A stretch of 64,000 bases of DNA from Vibrio fluvialis (GTDB taxonomy: Bacteria > Pseudomonadota > Gammaproteobacteria > Enterobacterales > Vibrionaceae): assembly GCF_900460245.1 (NCBI RefSeq), contig NZ_UHIP01000002.1:124001-188000 (forward strand), written 5' to 3'. Shown one piece after another: positions 27,424 through 37,030 of the stretch; position 1 is the stretch's first letter, and every line of letters starts with the position of its first letter. A program made the translations under genes and the position numbers. The notes under the pieces are model-generated. The model worked only from the letters and a program-made list of their open reading frames with translations. It was not told where the DNA came from and searched no databases.

Positions 27424-28314
27424 ATGGAAAAGATGCAAGTAAGGGAAGGCGTTAACGTCGCATTTATCGGTTTGGGTGTAATGGGCTTTCCTATGGCGGG
27501 TCACCTTTCACAAGCGGGCTATTGCACCAACGTATTTAATCGCACAGAGAATAAAGCTAGGCAGTGGACTCAGCAGTTTTCCGGCGAATTCTTCTCAACA
27601 CCCAAAGCTGCTGCTACCGAATGCGACATTGTCTTTTTGTGTGTGGGAAATGATGACGATGTAAGAAGTGTCGTCTACGGCGACAACGGCGTGCTGGCTG
27701 GCATGGAGCCAGGTTCAGTATTGGTTGACCATACCACCACCTCAGCTGAACTCGCCGAAGAGCTAGCCAACGCTTGCCAAGAAAAAGGCATCGCGTTTAT
27801 CGATGCACCGGTATCAGGTGGGCAGGCCGGCGCGGAAAACGGTGCACTGACGATTATGTGTGGCGGCGAGCCCGCCGTGTTTGAACGCATCGCTCCCGTG
27901 ATGAAAAGTTACGGCAAGCAGGCCGCTCTGATGGGTAAACACGGTCAGGGTCAACGCAGTAAGATGGTCAATCAAATCTGCATCGCGGGCGTATTGAAAG
28001 GGCTAAGCGAGGGTTTATTGCTGGCTCAGAAGGCTGGTTTGGACGTCGGCCAGTTGGTTGAAGTTCTCAAACATGGCGCCGCAGGCTCTTGGCAAATGGA
28101 AAACCGCGCCATCACCATGTCACAGGGGAAATTTGATTTTGGTTTCGCTATCGACTGGATGCACAAGGACCTCAATATTTGTTTAAGTGAAGCCAAGCAG
28201 ATGGGTATCGACCTGCCACTCACCCAACAAGTTGATAGTGAGTATCAAACTCTTCAACAGCAAGGGTTTGGCCGCATGGACACTTCTGCGCTATTTAAGA
28301 TTTACCAGCGATAA
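27424..28314 (+). CDS. Beta-hydroxyacid dehydrogenase family oxidoreductase
   Basis: 296 residues. ATG at 27424 follows GAGGAGAG. NAD(P) fold with FIGLGVMGFPMAGHL near the start, the substrate motif DAPVSGGQAGAENG, the catalytic Lys in SKMVNQICIAG and the C-terminal AIDWMHKDLNICL. This is the family of 3-hydroxyisobutyrate, tartronate-semialdehyde and sulfolactaldehyde reductases; which substrate is used cannot be told. It is followed 21 bp later by a TSUP transporter and controlled in all likelihood by the divergent MocR gene. Confidence 0.88.
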   Translation: MEKMQVREGVNVAFIGLGVMGFPMAGHLSQAGYCTNVFNRTENKARQWTQQFSGEFFSTPKAAATECDIVFLCVGNDDDVRSVVYGDNGVLAGMEPGSVLVDHTTTSAELAEELANACQEKGIAFIDAPVSGGQAGAENGALTIMCGGEPAVFERIAPVMKSYGKQAALMGKHGQGQRSKMVNQICIAGVLKGLSEGLLLAQKAGLDVGQLVEVLKHGAAGSWQMENRAITMSQGKFDFGFAIDWMHKDLNICLSEAKQMGIDLPLTQQVDSEYQTLQQQGFGRMDTSALFKIYQR

Positions 28315-28335
28315 CCATACAAAGGAGTGCGAAGT

Positions 28336-29118
28336 ATGGAAATCTTCGGCAACGACATTACCCTTGTCATCTTGATCGCGTTAATGGCCTCGGCCTTTGC
28401 GGCTGGCTTTATTGATTCTGTTGCCGGAGGAGGCGGACTGATCTTAGTGCCCTCCTTCATTCTTGCCGGTTTGCCCCCTCAGTTGGCACTCGGCCAAGAA
28501 AAAATTGTCAGTACACTCGGCACGATTGCCGCCATCAGAAATTTTGTTCGTAATAAGAGAGTCATTTGGACCGCCGTAGCCACAGGTATTCCGGCTGGTC
28601 TCATCGGTGCATACGCAGGCGCGCAGGCGATTCTCTATTTTGACCCGGATACGATTGGTAGAATCATCCTCTTTATGCTGCCTTTCGGCATCGCTTTGTC
28701 GTTCATTCCGAAAAAGAGTCGCCATGAGCCAAATAGCGCCCCCATCAACAAAGGTGTCATTCTCTTTGGCGTACCAAGTGCGGTATTTGTGATTGGTTTT
28801 TATGATGGATTCTTCGGCCCAGGAACCGGCAGCTTTTTGATTTTGGCCCTGCATTACCTGTTGAAATTCGATTTAGTGGCCTCATCCGCAACATCGAAGA
28901 TGTTTAACTTTGCATCCAACATTGGTGCGCTGATCGCCTTTATGCTGGCTGGAAACGTGTTGTATATGCTCGCAATCCCGTTAGTGGTCATGAACTTGTT
29001 GGGGAACCATGTCGGCAGTGCATCCGCCATGAAATATGGCGCAAAACTGATTCAACGCACCATTTCACTCTCACTCAGTTTATTGATGCTGTCATTAGGC
29101 TATAAGTTTCTTGTCTGA
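28336..29118 (+). CDS. TauE/SafE (TSUP) family anion transporter
   Basis: 260 residues, about eight membrane helices, with the two family repeats (AAGFIDSVAGGGGLILVPSF and FYDGFFGPGTGSFLILAL). ATG at 28336 follows AAGGAG. TSUP proteins export sulfite, sulfoacetate or related organic anions. Placement in an operon with a beta-hydroxyacid dehydrogenase suggests that it moves the substrate or product of that enzyme. Confidence 0.88.
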   Translation: MEIFGNDITLVILIALMASAFAAGFIDSVAGGGGLILVPSFILAGLPPQLALGQEKIVSTLGTIAAIRNFVRNKRVIWTAVATGIPAGLIGAYAGAQAILYFDPDTIGRIILFMLPFGIALSFIPKKSRHEPNSAPINKGVILFGVPSAVFVIGFYDGFFGPGTGSFLILALHYLLKFDLVASSATSKMFNFASNIGALIAFMLAGNVLYMLAIPLVVMNLLGNHVGSASAMKYGAKLIQRTISLSLSLLMLSLGYKFLV

Positions 29119-29141
29119 AGTGGGCGAATTCAGTGCTTAAA

Positions 29142-29165
29142 AAGGCCTCAATCATTTGAGGCCTT
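29142..29165. terminator. Hairpin between the TSUP gene and accD
   Basis: AAGGCCTCA / TGAGGCCTT, 9-bp perfect stem with 6-nt loop; A-rich to the left. It overlaps the accD stop codon (29148-29150) and may end both convergent transcripts. Confidence 0.65.
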
Positions 29166-30041
29166 ATTGCTTTGCAGTGATTGTTGCCTTAGTTCCACGT
29201 TCATCAATTTCGCCAGCAAACGGGCAACCCGTTCACGCATATCACGCCTTTCCACAATCATATCCAATGCACCATGTTCCAGAAGAAATTCACTGCGTTG
29301 AAAATCGTCTGGGAGCTTTTCACGCACCGTTTGCTCTATCACGCGCCGCCCGGCAAAGCCGATAATCGCTTTCGGTTCACCGATGTTGATGTCGCCGAGC
29401 ATGGCTAGACTGGCGGAAACACCGCCAAAGGTTTGGTCAGTGAGCACCGAGATATAAGGCAAACCGGCGCGAGCCAACTGGTCGAGTGCGGCGCTGGTTT
29501 TGGCCATTTGCATCAAAGACATCAGCGACTCTTGCATACGCGCGCCACCACACGCGGAAAAGCACACTAAACCACATCGATGTTCGATCGAGGCCTCGAC
29601 CGCTTTAACAAATCGAGCTCCGACCACCACCCCCATCGAACCAGCCATAAACGAAAACTCAAACGCGCAAGCCACGACGGGCAATCCCATTAGTTTTCCT
29701 TGCATGACAACTAACGCATCGCTTTCCCCTGTCTGTTTTTGCGCCAGAGATAGCCGCTCCTTGTATGTTTTCACATCTTTGAAGTGCAAGAGGTCCTGGG
29801 AGTGAAGTTCACTGCCGATCTCAACTCTGTCTTCTTGATCCAAAAAGCGCTCCAAACGAATACGTGCAGGCATTCTCATGTGATGCTCGCACTTGGGGCA
29901 GACCCACAAATTCTGCTCAAGTGCCGTACGATACAACACCTGCTCACAGGCAGCGCACTTGAGCCAAACACCTTCCGGAATCGTCGCTTTACGGGTATTT
30001 AAAATGTTCTTTTTATCAAATAGCTTTTCCAACCAACTCAT
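29148..30041 (-). CDS. accD: Acetyl-CoA carboxylase carboxyltransferase beta subunit (AccD homologue)
   Basis: 297 residues. The start at 30041 gives [13 protein letters not shown], the usual AccD start. An N-terminal zinc ribbon (CAACEQVLY and [11 protein letters not shown]) is followed by the carboxyltransferase core: [65 protein letters not shown]. With AccA it makes malonyl-CoA. The usual Vibrio accD sits with folC on chromosome I, so this may be an extra paralogue. The GFAGRRV reading (usually GFAGPRV) and SACGGAR (usually SASGGAR) are unusual. A divergent LysR gene lies 110 bp away. Confidence 0.9.
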   Translation of the reverse strand: MSWLEKLFDKKNILNTRKATIPEGVWLKCAACEQVLYRTALEQNLWVCPKCEHHMRMPARIRLERFLDQEDRVEIGSELHSQDLLHFKDVKTYKERLSLAQKQTGESDALVVMQGKLMGLPVVACAFEFSFMAGSMGVVVGARFVKAVEASIEHRCGLVCFSACGGARMQESLMSLMQMAKTSAALDQLARAGLPYISVLTDQTFGGVSASLAMLGDINIGEPKAIIGFAGRRVIEQTVREKLPDDFQRSEFLLEHGALDMIVERRDMRERVARLLAKLMNVELRQQSLQSNKASND

Positions 30042-30150
30042 GGACGACCTTACTTCACCTTTCAACCGTTGCTTAGGATTGTATGCACCTATATTTGGTA
30101 ATAAAGTGGCGATTATTGGTTTTATAATCCAACAAAATGGGATTATTGAA

Positions 30151-31053
30151 GTGCTAGATAAGATCGAACAACAATGGCTGACCAGCTTTCACTGCGTTTA
30201 CGAGAACAATAGCTTTAAAAGAGCGGCGGAACTGCTGATGCTTCCTACCTCGAACGTCAGCCGTCATATTTCGCTGCTAGAAAGTCGGTTAAATATCCGT
30301 CTGTTCGACAGAACGACACGCCGCATTGCACCGACACAGGCCGGAGAACAGCTTTACGCTCAAACACAACCCTTGTTAAGTAAGCTGAACGATGCGTTAG
30401 AAGAGGTAACCCAGCATTCCAACGAAGTGATGGGGCAATTGCGAGTCCTAATGCCTGACTCACCGGAACTGGCTCATGCTGTCGTGGCCTTTTGTCGCCA
30501 GCACCCTTCCATTTCACTGTGCTGCGATACCAGCGTGAGCCCGAAGGAGGATTTGTTGGACGGTTTCGATGTTGTTCTGAGTTTTCAGCGCGGCAAACTC
30601 AACGACCACAATTGGATTGCAAAAGAAATCAAACGCTGGCCAAGTGCTGTGGTGGCGTCACCAGAGCTTCTTAACGCCTACCCCACACCTTTTCATATTA
30701 CCGATTTGAGTCAACTGCCCTGCATCAGCAGCTTGTCGGCGCTCAAGGGAGAACCTTGGGTGTTCAAGCGCTCAAATGCCGAAGTCATCACGCAAAAAGT
30801 GCAATCGGCGTTCAAAGTAAACAGCGGCAATCTCGCGAAATCCGGAGCCATTGCTGGCTTAGGGTTTGCAATCCTACCTATCGCATTCTGCCACGGTGAA
30901 ATTCAAACCGGATTGCTCAACATCGTTAAACTGGAATACCAACCAGAAGACTTGGTGCTCTATGCTTTCTACGCCTCACGCAAACACCTAGCCAAGAAAA
31001 TTCCTATGTTTATTGAGCATTTACAGCAATGCGCCAAGGAAGACGAGGGTTAA
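30151..31053 (+). CDS. LysR-family regulator divergent from accD
   Basis: 300 residues with GTG start at 30151 ([13 protein letters not shown]). The winged helix is at about 5-62 ([26 protein letters not shown] and [15 protein letters not shown]), then a LysR effector domain. The long open frame upstream runs back into accD and is not used. Divergent arrangement suggests that it controls accD; the ligand is unknown. Confidence 0.85.
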   Translation: MLDKIEQQWLTSFHCVYENNSFKRAAELLMLPTSNVSRHISLLESRLNIRLFDRTTRRIAPTQAGEQLYAQTQPLLSKLNDALEEVTQHSNEVMGQLRVLMPDSPELAHAVVAFCRQHPSISLCCDTSVSPKEDLLDGFDVVLSFQRGKLNDHNWIAKEIKRWPSAVVASPELLNAYPTPFHITDLSQLPCISSLSALKGEPWVFKRSNAEVITQKVQSAFKVNSGNLAKSGAIAGLGFAILPIAFCHGEIQTGLLNIVKLEYQPEDLVLYAFYASRKHLAKKIPMFIEHLQQCAKEDEG

Positions 31054-31099
31054 AACGTCGTCTATCGATCCCTCAAAACATATCTACAAGCGTGTTTGA

Positions 31100-31582
31100 T
31101 TACCATACTCTGTCTAAGTCTTTCGCATACAAAGAAATAGCACGCTGGTATTGTTTAATGGCGTCGCTATTCGTGGTTGAAACCAATAGTTCAAGCAACA
31201 AAGACGTTGCTTCTTTATGACGGCCTAAATTGTAAAGACACATCGCATAGAAAGGCTGAACTTCGACAGAGTCAGGATACTCGCTGATCGTTTGTTCGAA
31301 ATAGCTTAACGCCTCTGAATAGTTACCGAGGCTTCGATATGTACTCGCGAGACCAAATAATGCGTCAAACCGCTCTACCGATGAAAGATGGCCAACCAGA
31401 GATGATAAATAATGACCTATCGCTTCCTGCTCTTTACCTTCATTGTCATACGACCACGCAATTTGCAGATGTGCTTTAGCCGCGTATCGCTCATCGTTTA
31501 ATAACGTAGCTAACAACGCTCTGGATTCTTGATACTTAGCCTCTTTTCTCAACTCAATCGCTTGTGTGATGATATTTTCCAT
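31100..31582 (-). CDS. TPR-repeat protein
   Basis: 160 residues; ATG at 31582 follows GAGGAG. It consists of about four tetratricopeptide-like repeats (AKAHLQIAWSYDNEGKEQEA, FGLASTYRSLGNYSEALSYF, PFYAMCLYNLGRHKEATSLL). No signal peptide. A scaffold for protein contacts is likely; partners are unknown. Confidence 0.8.
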   Translation of the reverse strand: MENIITQAIELRKEAKYQESRALLATLLNDERYAAKAHLQIAWSYDNEGKEQEAIGHYLSSLVGHLSSVERFDALFGLASTYRSLGNYSEALSYFEQTISEYPDSVEVQPFYAMCLYNLGRHKEATSLLLELLVSTTNSDAIKQYQRAISLYAKDLDRVW

Positions 31583-31725
31583 ATACTCCTCTGAGCTTAC
31601 TGTCACGTTAAAGGAAGAGAGTACTGCCGCCAAAGCAGGCTTTACCGCCTTAATCACCTGAACAAGTTTGCAATCAAAATGCGATGCACTGAACGTCCAA
31701 ATTTAACGGACAGGTAAGCAAGTTT

Positions 31726-32010
31726 TTACTTCTTGCGACTTTTTAAAGCCGATTCAAGCATCAACGCAAATGAGTAAAATGGGTGACGTGCTGAATTGGC
31801 TCCATGTAACTCATGCTCAAGTTTGTCCGTATACTTTTGAATGACTTCTTCTGGAGAGGCTGCAGTGATCGGATCAACATCAAGTTCAAACCCTTGGGAA
31901 AGCAATATCTCTTTCTCTTTTTGATAACTGTTTGACGCCGTGTCCAAATAGGTGAAATTGCGCTCTAGTCTACTGCCCTGATAGAAGATTTGATACTGAT
32001 GGACAGGCAT
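31726..32010 (-). CDS. Small soluble protein, unknown
   Basis: 94 residues, start after AGGAG. Mixed alpha/beta with YQGSRLERNFTYLDTASN at the start and a charged end. Not recognised. It is upstream of the TPR gene on the same strand, 143 bp apart. Confidence 0.65.
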   Translation of the reverse strand: MPVHQYQIFYQGSRLERNFTYLDTASNSYQKEKEILLSQGFELDVDPITAASPEEVIQKYTDKLEHELHGANSARHPFYSFALMLESALKSRKK

Positions 32011-32259
32011 AAATTGACTCCTAACTCAAAACACAACGGCATTGAATAGCCCTTTCAGCACAAATAGAAAAGCCCCGTCTTCCAAGCTACGAGTGTATTC
32101 ACATAACTTTGTTAGACAGAAGGTATTACAAAGAGAGTTGTAGGCAACTAGCGCGAGCAGTAGACTTGCGCTAGCTAAAACGCCTGATTGAGGCGCGCTA
32201 AACATGAACCTTTGATGATGCTAACGCATAATCGATATTTAATTTGATGGAGATAGATA

Positions 32260-32499
32260 ATGAACGGCAGTTGGTCCAACTTCTTTCCGTACTTCGCAGG
32301 AGCTTTAAAGATTGTTGTATTAGGTATTGGAGGCTACTTAGCGATTAAGTGGCATTTCGATGAAGAAGCGAGAGTGAGGGAAGAAAAAGGCGTGGCATTT
32401 GATAGATCAAGCTACATGAAAAAGATGGTAATGATACTCGCCTTTCTGGTCACTGTAGTGGTTCTTGTGATTTATGCGACTAACTGGTATCTCGACTAA
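32260..32499 (+). CDS. Small two-helix membrane protein, unknown
   Basis: 79 residues with two membrane helices (about 9-29, FPYFAGALKIVVLGIGGYLA, and 55-76, MVMILAFLVTVVVLVIYATN) around a charged cytosolic loop (EEARVREEKG). Start after TGGAGATAGATA. Not recognised. Confidence 0.7.
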   Translation: MNGSWSNFFPYFAGALKIVVLGIGGYLAIKWHFDEEARVREEKGVAFDRSSYMKKMVMILAFLVTVVVLVIYATNWYLD

Positions 32500-32551
32500 C
32501 AGGCTTTATTAGTGCGGTCTGGCCAACGTTCCTTAATCTAGTTCAGTCTAC

Positions 32552-32598
32552 GCTTATTAATGTTCATCCAACCAAGGGGATGATGAACATTAATAAGC
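32552..32598. repeat. 17-bp perfect inverted repeat
   Basis: GCTTATTAATGTTCATC at 32552-32568 pairs perfectly with 32582-32598 around a 13-nt loop. It lies between convergent genes but lacks a T tract. It may be an unusual terminator or a remnant of a mobile element. Confidence 0.6.
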
Positions 32599-32755
32599 AA
32601 TTCAATCAACAGCAAATCATTGGCATTTCAAAAGAAGCGGAAACCGGTATTCCAGCCCGTATCCAATTCAGACTGCGTCCATCAAGTCGATGGTTATGCA
32701 TTTCTTATTGATACTAGGAGCCAGCGCAGCTCAATTCCAACTGACTGAATCATGT

Positions 32756-33094
32756 TCAGTCCATTCGGGTAATAAAGGTTTTCTCGTCGTCCACAAAAGC
32801 CACAAAGCCGCAGTGATAGATAAACACCCGGCCACGCCCCTCAACGAGGCAGGCAAGCTGTGGGTTCAAATCTTCTTCGTTATTTGGCCTTTGAAACGTG
32901 CCGGTATCGGTGATTACGCCGTCGAGTTTAGGCAAATATCCGTAAGTGCGCTTGGCTTGATCAATCAGGCTCAATTCGCTGGTGGTAGAGAAGCAAGAGG
33001 GAATAGCACCAGCGTCTTCGATGAATAGCGTTTTCAGTTCTTCAAAGGCTGTAATCACCAGCCAGTCGATGTCGTTAACATGATGGATAAACAT
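32756..33094 (-). CDS. Hypothetical protein
   Basis: 112 residues, soluble, with DWLVITAFEELKTLFIEDAG at the start and RVFIYHCGFVAFVDDEKTFI at the end. The composition looks coding and better than that of the overlapping plus-strand frame. Ribosome site weak (GAGAA). Not recognised. Confidence 0.5.
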   Translation of the reverse strand: MFIHHVNDIDWLVITAFEELKTLFIEDAGAIPSCFSTTSELSLIDQAKRTYGYLPKLDGVITDTGTFQRPNNEEDLNPQLACLVEGRGRVFIYHCGFVAFVDDEKTFITRMD

Positions 33095-33377
33095 GGAGTT
33101 TCTCGGAAATTCTGATGCGGCGATGTTATCACTATCAGGCGAATACGTCGTAGAGATTTAGTGACCAAAGTCAGCAATACTGTGCCATACCCGGACATTT
33201 ACTCGCCAACTTCAAACATGTTTCTGTCTTGAACATACACAGTTGGCTCTTCGTAACTTAAAAGTGCACCATTCGGTGTCACTAACTTCAATTGCTTAGC
33301 TTGAATTCCAAATTCACTGACCAAATTTATCTAATACTCAGGATGTGAGTAGCCTATAGAAAAAGAAGGAACTGTCA

Positions 33378-33686
33378 GTGATCACCTGTTACGTTAGATA
33401 CGTTATTGACCCTAAGAAAATCCCTGAATTTGAACACTATGCCCGTATGTGGATTCCACTCGTTGAACAGTTTGGTGGTATACATCATGGGTATTTTTTA
33501 CCGTCGGAAGGAGCGAATAACATTGCAATGGCGTTGTTTTCATTTCCATCTTTATCTGACTATGAAAAATACCGTCATGACTCGGTATCAGACGAAAATT
33601 GTAAAGCTGCATTCAAGTATGCAGAGGAAACTGATTGCGTAATGAGTTATGAGCGTAGCTTTTTCCGTCCGATTCTTACTGAGTGA
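33378..33686 (+). CDS. NIPSNAP-family protein
   Basis: 102 residues, GTG start at 33378 after AAGGA. A ferredoxin-like dimeric alpha-beta-barrel fold: ITCYVRYVIDPKKIPEFEHY, then HHGYFLPSEGANNIAMALFSF and YERSFFRPI, the NIPSNAP pattern. The role is not known; members are often minor enzymes or binding proteins. It is a single gene. Confidence 0.8.
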   Translation: MITCYVRYVIDPKKIPEFEHYARMWIPLVEQFGGIHHGYFLPSEGANNIAMALFSFPSLSDYEKYRHDSVSDENCKAAFKYAEETDCVMSYERSFFRPILTE

Positions 33687-33970
33687 CTCTTGTGTCAGCA
33701 GCGATAAGTGTTTGACATTAGTGTACCTATCATCGAGTCAGCTAGCCCTGAGCTGACTCATTTCTTCTGTTATAAATTGGCTTATTTTTGGTAATGCTAA
33801 AAGTGGCTACAACACTGGTGGCTATTCAAATAATAATGCCTTGCTTCAGTCACAGTTTTTTCAACAATCCCCCTATATAGTAACTTGCATACAATTAATA
33901 CTCTGCTCCGATGTACGCTGTTTAAGTACGCGCTACAACAAGTTTATAAAACGTTCCCATGGAGGTCTCT

Positions 33971-35227
33971 ATGTCCCAGGTTTATGATAGACATATCAGT
34001 AATTTGACCAAAGACACTTACGCTTTGATATTGGCAGGTGGTCGAGGGAGTCGTTTATTTGAACTTACCGATGTCCGAGCAAAACCTGCTGTATATTTTG
34101 GTGGTAAGTTTCGTATTATCGATTTTCCACTATCAAACTGTTTCAATTCAGGTATTCACCGCGTAGGTATCGCTACACAATACAAGTCGCACTCGTTGAT
34201 CCGTCACATTAGCCGCGGTTGGGGAAGTTTTAGGGCTCAACAATTTGTTGAAATTTTACCTGCTTCACAACGAACGGGCGATGATTGGTATGCTGGTACA
34301 GCAGATGCGGTATATCAAAATATTGATATAATTCGTTCACATAAACCCAAGTACATTCTAATTCTGTCTGGTGACCATGTATATCGTATGGACTATGGCT
34401 CTCTGCTAGCGGAGCATGTGGCAAATAACGCCGATATGACAGTCTGTTGCCTGGAAGTTGATACTGAGGAAGCCGCAGGTAGCTTTGGTGTTCTGACCGT
34501 AGATTCCAACAACAAAATAGTCGCTTTTGATGAGAAACCAGCCCAACCCAATCCAATTCCTAACAAACCAAATAAGTGTTTGGCTTCAATGGGCAATTAT
34601 TTATTCAATGTTGATTTTCTTTTTAACCAGTTATTAAAAGATGTGGATGTCCAAGGGTCCACCCGCGATTTTGGCCACGATATCATTCCTTCAATCATTA
34701 ATGACAGTAATGTTTTTGCGTACTCTTTCAAAGATCCAGACAGTGAAAATCAGCCCTACTGGCGTGACGTGGGTACACTAGACTCATTTTGGGAAGCCAA
34801 TATGGAACTTGTGACACCTAAACCACAACTTGACCTTTATGATAAAGATTGGCCGATTTGGACATATCAAGAACAGCTTCCACCTGCTAAATTCATTTTT
34901 GATAACGATGAACGCCGTGGTATGGCCGTAGATTCAACGGTTTCTGGAGGGTGCATTATTTCTGGTTCTACTATTAGAAAGTCATTGTTGTATTCAAGTG
35001 TCCATGCCCACTCATACAGTCTTATTGAAGAGTCAGTATTGTTGCCTGGCAGTGAAGTTGGTGAACACGCTAAACTGAAGCGAGTTATCCTTGATAGTTA
35101 TTGTTGTATCCCAGCCGGTTTGAGCATTGGTTATGATAGGGAACAGGATGAAGCCAATGGTTTTCGTGTTACAAAAAAAGGAGTCACTCTAGTAACGAAA
35201 ACTATGCTGGAAAATCTTGCGAAATAA
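33971..35227 (+). CDS. glgC: Glucose-1-phosphate adenylyltransferase (ADP-glucose pyrophosphorylase)
   Basis: 418 residues. ATG at 33971 follows GGAGG; an in-frame ATG four codons earlier overlaps that site. Makes ADP-glucose for glycogen synthesis. Nucleotide motif [59 protein letters not shown] and [13 protein letters not shown] are all present, with a C-terminal left-handed beta-helix. No other glg gene is near, and the gene and its flanks are more AT-rich than the housekeeping genes around. It is probably a second, lone glgC and may have been acquired. Confidence 0.93.
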   Translation: MSQVYDRHISNLTKDTYALILAGGRGSRLFELTDVRAKPAVYFGGKFRIIDFPLSNCFNSGIHRVGIATQYKSHSLIRHISRGWGSFRAQQFVEILPASQRTGDDWYAGTADAVYQNIDIIRSHKPKYILILSGDHVYRMDYGSLLAEHVANNADMTVCCLEVDTEEAAGSFGVLTVDSNNKIVAFDEKPAQPNPIPNKPNKCLASMGNYLFNVDFLFNQLLKDVDVQGSTRDFGHDIIPSIINDSNVFAYSFKDPDSENQPYWRDVGTLDSFWEANMELVTPKPQLDLYDKDWPIWTYQEQLPPAKFIFDNDERRGMAVDSTVSGGCIISGSTIRKSLLYSSVHAHSYSLIEESVLLPGSEVGEHAKLKRVILDSYCCIPAGLSIGYDREQDEANGFRVTKKGVTLVTKTMLENLAK

Positions 35228-35320
35228 ACGTACTGAATAATTTTTTTCGAAATACGAGTCAACGACATCGCATGGCGAGAAATATAGCACGCGAGTACAA
35301 TTAGTCTTATACCCAAATTA

Positions 35321-35353
35321 TGGTCTTATCTTCACCACTCGGAGATAAGACCA
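35321..35353. repeat. 11-bp perfect inverted repeat after glgC
   Basis: TGGTCTTATCT at 35321-35331 and AGATAAGACCA at 35343-35353 pair perfectly; it may end the glgC transcript, though no T tract follows. The 35228-35476 gap otherwise holds the half attC described next. Confidence 0.5.
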
Positions 35354-35417
35354 CGTTCCACCTAAATACATCCATCCGAGGCTAACAACGTTTTCATCAA
35401 CAAAAATCACCGTACAC

Positions 35418-35461
35418 CAAAAATGCCACGCGGCATGAGTCCCGCTTGAACGCTTTGTATG
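35418..35461 (-). repeat. Half attC remnant at the outer end of array B
   Basis: AAATGCCACGCGGCATGAGT, then CCCGCTTGAACGCTTTGTATG, resembles the right half of the other attC sites (compare AAATGCCACGCGTTGCGAAT). The matching left half is not found in 35354-35417, so the site looks truncated or decayed and probably cannot recombine. Confidence 0.55.
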
Positions 35462-35476
35462 TTTAAATTTATAACT

Positions 35477-35902
35477 TTAATTTTTATTACAAGCTGGGTA
35501 TTCGCCATACTCTAAACAGTAATCTAGGATTACTTTTCGTTCTGCAAACTTCGCTAACGCTCTCTTTTGACTATCATTTCCAGATGGGCAATAAATTGAA
35601 ATATATAGGTTTCTTGGAATTTCATTTACAGGTGTATTTTGAAGGAACTTATCCGAAAATGTCCATCCTCCACTGTGACCAGCTTTTCTTTCAAACGCAG
35701 ATTTAACAAATGCTCTCAGTCTAACTTTTAGCTTCTGAGTAGTTTCACCCACATAAACTATATTTTTTTCTAACTCATTTGGTTTACCTGTAGGTGGAAC
35801 ATCAAATTGGCCGATTATATAAGTCCCTTGACAACCGATCTGTTCATGAGTCTCAAACTTATGAAAACTAAACCATTCTGAAAAATCTATATTATCTATC
35901 AT
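35477..35902 (-). CDS. Cassette B2: GIY-YIG-like protein
   Basis: 141 residues from ATG at 35902 (MIDNIDFSEWFSFH). A GIY-YIG-like core is seen at about 28-75: QGTYIIGQF, then NIVYVGETTQKLKVRLRAF (the YVGET-x8-R pattern) and a His in KAGHSGGW. The usual late Glu may be E in KFAERKVI. It could be a small nuclease, but the whole set of catalytic residues is not certain. It is followed by a half attC and has the same orientation as the other cassettes. An IS starts 22 bp upstream of its ATG. Confidence 0.7.
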   Translation of the reverse strand: MIDNIDFSEWFSFHKFETHEQIGCQGTYIIGQFDVPPTGKPNELEKNIVYVGETTQKLKVRLRAFVKSAFERKAGHSGGWTFSDKFLQNTPVNEIPRNLYISIYCPSGNDSQKRALAKFAERKVILDYCLEYGEYPACNKN

Positions 35903-36001
35903 AACTATTCTACTGAAACATAACGAATGATATGGACTCCCTCTACCTGACACTTCACGTGCCATAGTTACTCATGACACGTTGATAATACGGAGGTGAC
36001 T

Positions 36002-37030
36002 ATGTCCACCATTCAAACTATTGGCATTGACCTCGCCAAGAATGTCTTCAGTATTCACGGCGTTGATGCATATGGCAAGTGTGTACTACGCAAAACAGTT
36101 AAAAGAAACAGACTGTTAGAGGTATTCGCCAACCTACCGCCCTGCTTAGTCGGTATGGAAGCTTGCTCTGGCGCTCATCATTGGGCGAGAGAACTGAGTA
36201 AACTTGGACATACACCTCGCATTATGGCTTCGAAGTTTGTTATCCCTTATCGGCAAAATGAAAAGAACGATGCCAATGATGCTGAAGCTATATGTGAAGC
36301 CGTCAGCCGTCCCAAGACGCGGTTTGTCGCTATTAAAAGTACAGAGCAACAAGCTGTGCTTACCCTGCATCGCATTCGACATGGTCTGATTAAAAACCGC
36401 ACCGCCACCATTAATCAGTTACGTGGATTACTTTCTGAATTCGGTATTATTATTCCTCAAGGTCGATACCCACTCCAAAATACCATTTCCAGCATTCTTG
36501 AAGATGCTGAAAATGGGCTACCTATGCTGGCTCGCGAACTACTCTATGACTTAGTCAATCGTATCCACGATATCAACATTGAAGTACTGCGATACGACCG
36601 CAAAATTTATGCGCTCGTCAGTCAGATGAAAGAGGCTAAAAAGCTCATGACTATTCCTGGCGTGGGAGAACATAGTGCAACAGCCATTGTTGCTACGGTT
36701 TCTGATGGAAAACAATTTCGTTCCAGCCGTCAATTTGCTGCATGGGTTGGATTAGTGCCGAGACAATATACCACTGGCGGTCACGTCCAACTTGGGCGCA
36801 TAAGCAAACGAGGCGACAAACACATCCGTACGTTACTTATTCATGGAGCACGTGCTGTTATAGCAAGATGCAAAGACAAAACGGATAGAAACAGTCTCTG
36901 GTTACAACAATTAGTTGAACGTCGCGGTTATAAGCGAGCAACCGTCGCTTTAGCCGCTAAAAACGCCCGAATTATCTGGGCGTTACTGACTTCGGGAAAT
37001 GAGTATAAAGTTAACTATATCAATGGTTAA
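36002..37030 (+). CDS. IS110/IS1111 family transposase (DEDD), copy 2
   Basis: 342 residues, the same translated sequence as the transposase at 10339-11367, with GIDLAKNVFS and NDANDAEAICEA in the DEDD domain. Intact, so the element is probably active or very recently moved. Confidence 0.95.
   Translation: MSTIQTIGIDLAKNVFSIHGVDAYGKCVLRKTVKRNRLLEVFANLPPCLVGMEACSGAHHWARELSKLGHTPRIMASKFVIPYRQNEKNDANDAEAICEAVSRPKTRFVAIKSTEQQAVLTLHRIRHGLIKNRTATINQLRGLLSEFGIIIPQGRYPLQNTISSILEDAENGLPMLARELLYDLVNRIHDINIEVLRYDRKIYALVSQMKEAKKLMTIPGVGEHSATAIVATVSDGKQFRSSRQFAAWVGLVPRQYTTGGHVQLGRISKRGDKHIRTLLIHGARAVIARCKDKTDRNSLWLQQLVERRGYKRATVALAAKNARIIWALLTSGNEYKVNYING

Noticed and set aside
29893..30150. Longer N-terminus for the LysR gene divergent from accD
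   Set aside because: It would run through accD coding sequence; the winged helix begins just after the GTG at 30151.
32690..33028. 112-codon plus-strand frame overlapping the minus-strand hypothetical gene
   Set aside because: The minus-strand frame has a better amino-acid pattern; both are unproven, so only that one is listed.
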